64,000 bases of DNA, from positions 35,283,212 to 35,347,211 of the forward strand of contig OX345636.1 of the NCBI GenBank assembly GCA_947044365.1. Reading direction: 5' to 3'. The notes under the pieces were generated by a model. It did no database searches. It was not told the DNA's origin and saw only the letters and a list, made by a program, of their open reading frames with translations. Below, one piece after another: positions 59,201-64,000 of this stretch. Within the stretch, counting starts at the first letter, position 1. The number at the start of each line of letters is the position of its first letter. The translations under genes were made by a program, and so were the position numbers. Origin of the DNA: Petrosia ficiformis (lineage: Eukaryota; Porifera; Demospongiae; Haplosclerida; Petrosiidae).

Positions 59201-62200
59201 TTACTATATTGCTATCAGCACACACACACATGCAGGCACGCACGCCCACACACACACACACACTATTATTATTATTATAACTCTGTACCTATATACCGTT
59301 AAACATTACCAATTAAGTTAAGCCCAGAGTTACATGTACATGGTAGCAATTGCAGTGTACATGTACATGTACATATATATATACATCATGTATGTAATTA
59401 ACTCACACAGGCTGTGCTTAAAATAAACTTTCCTCTTGTGTCAAATGAGTTTGTTTTAGTTCCCCCATCAACACTGAATAAATTGATCTTGCCACCATGA
59501 CTACCAGTTGCTAGGTAACGAGAATCTGGTGTAAATGTGATTGTCCACACATCAACTGAGAAAAGAGACAATGTATAGTAAAATCCATTGTACTAATATA
59601 TGTTATATTACATAATGATAGGTGTACTAGTATATAAACTGTTATGTTACAAGTATTACATAATGATAGGTAGTACAAGTGTACTAGTATATAAACTGTT
59701 ATATTACAAGTATTACATAATGATAGGTATTACAAGTGTACTAGTATATAAACTGTTACATTACAAGTGTTACATAATGATAGGTATTACAAGTGTACTA
59801 GTATATAAACTGTTATATTACATAATGATGATAGGTAGTACAAGTGTACTAGTATATAAACTGTTATATTACAAGTATTACATAATGATAGGTAGTACAA
59901 GTGTACTAGTATATAAACTGTTATATTACAAGTATTACATAACTAATCAGTTACCAGGTCCTGCATCAATAGCCAGTTGACCAGAAGATAACTCCCATAT
60001 TTTAATCAGCCCATCTAATCCACTTGATGCAACAACTGAAAACGAGAAAGAAATATGCAAATCTTTAATTGTATCAGTGATATCACATTAGGAAATGTTT
60101 GAGCTTATAATATTTATATAATTATAATTATTATCAGGATAGGTTATCTTATATACTAAGTGGTTAAGTAATCAAGCGTTGAGACACAGAATGTCATGTA
60201 TAGCTTTTATTTATAGTTGTATGCCAAGGTTTCAACAGAAATAAGCACCGGTACCAAATTGGTCAACAGTTAAAGGTAGGCACCAAATTCAAGTACAAAC
60301 ACTAATTCAACAAACTATGTAGACTTGACAATTATTTTTAATGGCCCGTAGGGCCATCCCAATAATTTCTTTCCACGGGTATATAAATTATAATATTATA
60401 ATTATATTTATATGTTTGTATCACTTGTGCGACTATGTGTTGTATACGTAGTCATGAAAGTTGTGTCATTCCCCGGGGCTCGGTTAATTAATGGGTGTGG
60501 TGCGTAAAAGAATGCGCCCTCAAGCTCTACAGACCAGCAGAAAGAAAGCTGTGTAGCTTACGTAGAAACTGGAGCTAATAGCTAGCTATTCTACCTGAAA
60601 TATATTCCTAAAGTTTTACAAGGTCCTTTAAAAGGTAAACAGAGTAGATAATCAAAATAATAACTATAATAGGCTGTTGTGTTTCAGGCATGATTAAAGT
60701 CAGCCATGATTACTGAATGCTGTACACCACAAAGCAGTCACAGGGATACCTTTTTCTCTATATATCTCGTTTTCAAAATGATTTTAAGATTTGCTAATCA
60801 TTCAGTACCCTGTGTAGATATATCTTACATTGAGAGTACAGTAAAAAAAAAATACAGGTAACAAGTGGCAAGTTTTTGATAAGCTCATAAATTGTATGGT
60901 CATTGGCCCAAAGAGCTTCTTATTTTGAACTCCACAGTTCATTCTTTGGTTCAGATGGTGCAATTAATTATGATATTACTGTCAGTAACAGCATTAACTA
61001 TTCCCAATGGCGCACACACAGTAACCATTGTAGACCTAATTTGGCCCATGCTTTAAAAAATTGCTGTGTAGATGCATCTTGCATTGACAGTTGAAGTGCA
61101 GTAAAGGAATATCTACATACCTAGCTTAAAGATAATTCCTAATATTACATAAATTGCAAAATGTGGCATACCCAATCTTTATAATGCAATTAACACCATA
61201 GCCACCTTCAAATGAGAAGATCACTCTGCCAGTGGTGCACCATCATGAGCCTATTAAAAACACTATTTACTTATGTCTAATGTACAATCACATTGTATCA
61301 TTATATTCTGTCTGTAAATGCAACTGTACCTTTTCCAAGTGTATCTGTTGCCACAGAAATGACACCTAATTGATGTCCTTCAAATATCCATTTTGGCTCC
61401 AATAGAGATAAACTGTCACTCCTAAAAGAGAACAGTATCATTAACAGACTCCAATAAAACATAATACATGTACATTAAAAGTAATAGCTAGATAATTATA
61501 TCCACTCCGAATACAACTCACAATTATTCATTACTATTACTTGGAATTGATTTGAAGCATGCAAATCTGAATTGAATCATTCCACATCTTGGCTTCAGTA
61601 CATGTACAAGTACTTCAAACTGAAGATTCATAAATACATATCTAAACTCACTACATGTCTCACTCATTGTGAGATTAAATCGTATTTATCTTTATAATAT
61701 AACAGAAAGATTTTAGGAAAAGCTTGTTATTTTTTGCTTTAAACAATCTTAAATCTATTAGTACATGTACATGTACATGTAGATCATTCAAAGTGCCAAC
61801 GTTGTAGAAATTCGCTAACACACATACACTAAGTGATGATAGTATATAACCCAGTGTTCTGTCCAGGATATTTAGAGTGGTGGTTGGATTCTAACTTGCA
61901 GTTAGTGCCGTGTTATCCAGTATATAATTAAGCATCTGAGAGGTGCATGGTTAATTCATGCTGAGTGGTGGTTATTTGTGAACACTGATAACCTGTTGCT
62001 CTAGTTATATGGCCAAGAGTCGATAATTAGTACATACATGCATGTGTATTATATACACGTACACATGTACCATAGTCACACGTTGTTAAGCATGTTCACA
62101 GTTAGGCACTGCATTGATTGTATTACCTCCTACCACCCACATGATGTAATTTGTACGTTAGGCATGCCTAGCTATTAGGCACTTGTTTCCTTCATGTGGA

Positions 62201-63698
62201 AATGTAAGCTCATGTGTGTAACAACATGTGCATGACTATAGCTATTACCATGCTTTTGCTGCTTGTATTATTATTTCAATTTCTTATAACTTCCCTAATT
62301 TCCTGGCATAATGGCAGAGACTATAACAATAGCAATAGAGTTACTGTGTTAACAGCACACAGTCTATAAATAAACTGTATACTATACCACAACTGACTTT
62401 TAGACTTTTATCAGGTCAATAAGTCACTTACATACACGTACCTCTCCAGGAAGTGTATAAGTATTTACTATTTACTTACTAATTATAACCTTCAATTTTG
62501 ACCAATCAGATCGCTTTATTCAAAAATACATTGCATTGGATACAAAATCATAAAAATCTAATTCTAATACAGTATGAAATTAAGCAATCTGATTGGTCAA
62601 CATACAAGTCAGTTATAGACCTTAGTAATCTGATTGGTCAACATACAAGTCAGTTACAGACCTTAGTAATCTGATTGGTCAACATACAAGTCAGTTGTAG
62701 ACCTTAGTAATCTGACTGGTCAACATACAAGTCAGTTACAGACCTTAGTAATCTGACTGGTCAACATACAAGTCAGTTACAGACCTTAGTAATCTGACTG
62801 GTCAACATACAAGTCAGTTACAGACCTTAGTAATCTGACTGGTCAACATACAAGTCAGTTACAGACCTTAGTAATCTGACTGGTCAACATACAAGTCAGT
62901 TACAGACCTTAGTAATCTGATTGGTCAACATACAAGTCAGTTACAGACCTTAGTAATCTGACTGGTCAACATACAAGTCAGTTACAGACCTTAGTAATCT
63001 GACTGGTCAACATACAAGTCAGTTGTAGACCTTAGTAATCTGACTGGTCAACATACAAGTCAGTTACAGACCTTAGTAATCTGACTGGTCAACATACAAG
63101 TCAGTTACAGACCTTAGTAATCTGATTGGTCAACATACAAGTCAGTTACAGACCTTAGTAATCTGACTGGTCAACATACAAGTCAGTTACAGACCTTAGT
63201 AATCTGACTGGTCAACATACAAGTCAGTTGTAGACCTTAGTAATCTGACTGGTCAACATACAAGTCAGTTGTAGACCTTAGTAATCTGACTGGTCAACAT
63301 ACAAGTCAGTTATAGACCTTAGTAATCTGACTGGTCAACATACAAGTCAGTTATAGACCATAGTCTTTGTTTATTGTGATTTACACACTCTAACTCTTGG
63401 CGTACAAATCATATAGCAAACCTGACCTTTGTATACCTAGAATGTAGAATGTACATATAGTCTATATTACTGACCTAACACATTCAGACATGTTACCCTC
63501 ATGCTAAGAATTATAATTAGGAAACGTTTACGAGTACTCTACCTCTGTAACTATAAAATCATATCAACATAATTATACATCTGTACACATACCATGTAAA
63601 CACTTTGACAGTGTTATCAACTGAGCCAGTTATAATATACTCATCTTCTGTCTGTTCATTTCTTGCCCATGATAATCCCCAAATAGCATCTTCACGAG
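55270..63698 (-). CDS. WDR61: WDR61/SKI8-like WD40 protein, partial; exons for central blades not found
   Basis: Six minus-strand exons are in frame: 63698..63593, 61421..61330, 60035..59955, 59555..59407, then 56122..56044 and 55359..55270 (TAG). Recognisable pieces are [63 protein letters not shown] and [12 protein letters not shown]; the C-terminal exons give [19 protein letters not shown] and [20 protein letters not shown]. These follow the order of animal WDR61 (SKI8), a seven-bladed propeller in the Ski complex (cytoplasmic 3'-5' mRNA decay) and the PAF1 complex (transcription elongation). The first exon lies beyond the window. The family has ~95-100 residues (about 2-2.5 blades) between GKFILS and SSSDK. 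I could not find them in 56123-59406, which holds repeats and foreign fragments, so the gene may be broken, rearranged or misassembled. Confidence 0.8.
56250..56492. mobile_element. hAT-like MITE TAGTGATGCAC
   Basis: TAGTGATGCACTGG and inverted TAGTGATGCACCGATATC form the ends. ATCGATA-type interior. A truncated copy ends at ~57970. Confidence 0.7.
57408..57494 (-). pseudogene. Orphan exon resembling GNB1L
   Basis: A minus-strand open segment with a TTCAAG acceptor and a consensus GTAAGT donor encodes 28 residues containing [13 protein letters not shown] and SNLLVAG. This matches, from memory, the MCLRLW...LLLAGYEDG region of the WD40 protein GNB1L. No neighbouring exon (such as YEDG...LWD) is visible. 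It lies inside the WDR61 locus, where WDR61 central exons would be expected. It could be a captured fragment, or part of an otherwise unseen nested gene. Confidence 0.4.
57774..57916. mobile_element. Palindromic MITE
   Basis: TTAGAACATGCCACATTCC, then ATCGTCTATACAC, is mirrored by GTGTATAGACAATACACC and GTGTGTTCTAACATG, with a GAATATCATC/GATATTCAAA core. Confidence 0.6.
58093..58500 (+). mobile_element. Tigger/pogo transposon relic with CENP-B-type N-terminus
   Basis: CAGTGGAACCTCACTTATCC follows a TA. ATG 58210 opens [20 protein letters not shown] then IILERLKK; a one-base frameshift in the A-run (~58290) separates it from [20 protein letters not shown] and [11 protein letters not shown], ending at TAA ~58419. 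This is the CENP-B/Tigger helix-turn-helix that binds the TIR. The DDE catalytic domain is absent. Confidence 0.8.
58516..59250. repeat. ~320-340 bp tandem triplication
   Basis: GGAGGGATGGAATAGTGTCT starts at ~58516, ~58857 and ~59178. Each copy continues to ATGCAGGCA; the first two run on through GAACCGTATATGATTCGTAA, while the third is cut short in a CA tract. Copies are nearly identical. Confidence 0.88.
59600..59945. repeat. ~57-bp minisatellite in WDR61 intron
   Basis: Six copies built of TACATAATGATAGGTAGTAC, AAGTGTACTAGTATATAAAC and TGTTATATTACAAGTAT. It lies between WDR61 exons 59407-59555 and 59955-60035. Confidence 0.88.
60341..60777. mobile_element. ATGGCCC...TATATAGAG element, plus copy
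   Basis: Starts ATGGCCCGTAGGGCCATCCC, contains TTAATTAATGGGTGTGGTGC and CTCTACAGACCAGCAGAAAG, and ends CTTTTTCTCTATATATCTCG. Reverse complement of 20311-20791. Confidence 0.75.
60872..61060. mobile_element. GTTTTTGATA-family element, diverged copy
   Basis: GTTTTTGATAAGCTCATAA, GGCCCAAAGAGCTTCTTATT and CCCAATGGCGCACACACAGT match the copies at 17632 and 19300. Confidence 0.65.
62583..63362. repeat. 41-bp minisatellite, ~19 copies, in WDR61 intron
   Basis: Unit AGTAATCTGACTGGTCAACA then TACAAGTCAGTTACAGACCT T. Variation is confined to ATTGG/ACTGG and TTACAG/TTGTAG. It lies in the 2.17-kb intron between exons 63593-63698 and 61330-61421. Confidence 0.95.
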
Positions 63699-64000
63699 CT
63701 ACAAAAGATTACCAAATGAGTCACTATTATACATGTATAAATAGGCTCAGACGTTTTCAAGTTTAACCCGTTTAAACCCGAAAAATACCCCCCAAGGGGA
63801 AAAACTCTTTTTAGGTTTCTCCCCAAATTAGTTTAAAAATTAACATCTCCTGTTGAAGAATAGATGTCTAGCACTCTTTTCTAACTCAATCGCTACTTAG
63901 AAAAACCTAACAAACACTCCTAAAGCATTATTTCAGCTAACCATGTGCTCACAATTATGGGCGTGGAGATAAATTATTTAATTAACTGTGAAAAATTAAT

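Noticed and set aside
59600..59980. 126-codon repetitive plus-strand ORF
   Set aside because: The ~57-bp minisatellite unit is a multiple of three, so it stays open by chance; it is intronic to WDR61 on the other strand.
62583..63362. CRISPR array
   Set aside because: Pure tandem 41-bp repeat without variable spacers.

Overview
The window looks like nuclear DNA of a marine invertebrate, most likely a demosponge. It is AT-rich and has intron-containing genes, some with very short introns (one is 65 bp). It is saturated with small non-autonomous DNA transposons, minisatellites and the palindrome TACATGTA. The protein repertoire also fits a sponge: a TPR-CHAT caspase-like protease, a Roc-COR-Death protein, a ZU5-type protein and a receptor tyrosine kinase relic. 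The species assignment is inference. I see no operons, bacterial genes, CRISPR array, rRNA operon or intact tRNA.

Layout. 1-5.1 kb is non-genic: a foldback element, a GCGTAA minisatellite and a TIR element. 5.1-8.2 kb (minus) is a two-exon TPR-CHAT gene, 1005 aa. It is divergent from an 11-exon extended-SDR (NAD-dependent epimerase-like) gene at 9.1-22.7 kb (plus), 370 aa, whose introns hold a ~1.35 kb 26-bp minisatellite, hAT relics (one with a BED finger) and other repeats. 24.7-26.2 kb (minus) holds three exons of a ZU5-type protein. 27.9-28.7 kb is a decayed, internally deleted copy of the 5' end of the Roc-COR gene. 31.2-32.4 kb (plus) is a receptor tyrosine kinase pseudogene. 32.4-35 kb is a degenerate duplicate of 54.3-56.2 kb and contains copies of the last two WDR61 exons and 5S rRNA-like sequences. 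36.7-42.7 kb (minus) is a seven-exon Roc-COR-Death gene, 885 aa. 44.2-46.9 kb is a large two-unit satellite. 46.9-55.2 kb is mostly mobile-element debris, including piggyBac-like, TA-flanked and long-TIR MITEs. 55.3 kb to beyond the right edge (minus) is a WDR61/SKI8-like WD40 gene. The exons for its central blades are not visible, and its interior carries a Tigger relic, a tandem triplication and an orphan GNB1L-like exon.

How the genes relate. The SDR and WDR61 genes look like housekeeping genes. The TPR-CHAT protease, the Roc-COR-Death GTPase and the ZU5 protein share the domain vocabulary of animal death and innate-immune signalling (caspase-like protease, death fold, ZU5). All three are on the minus strand within about 37 kb. 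Whether they work together is inference. Local segmental duplication has clearly shaped the locus: two blocks are repeated in direct orientation 11-22 kb apart, each with one decayed copy. All exon models come from reading splice consensus and frame by eye; no alignment or transcript was available.
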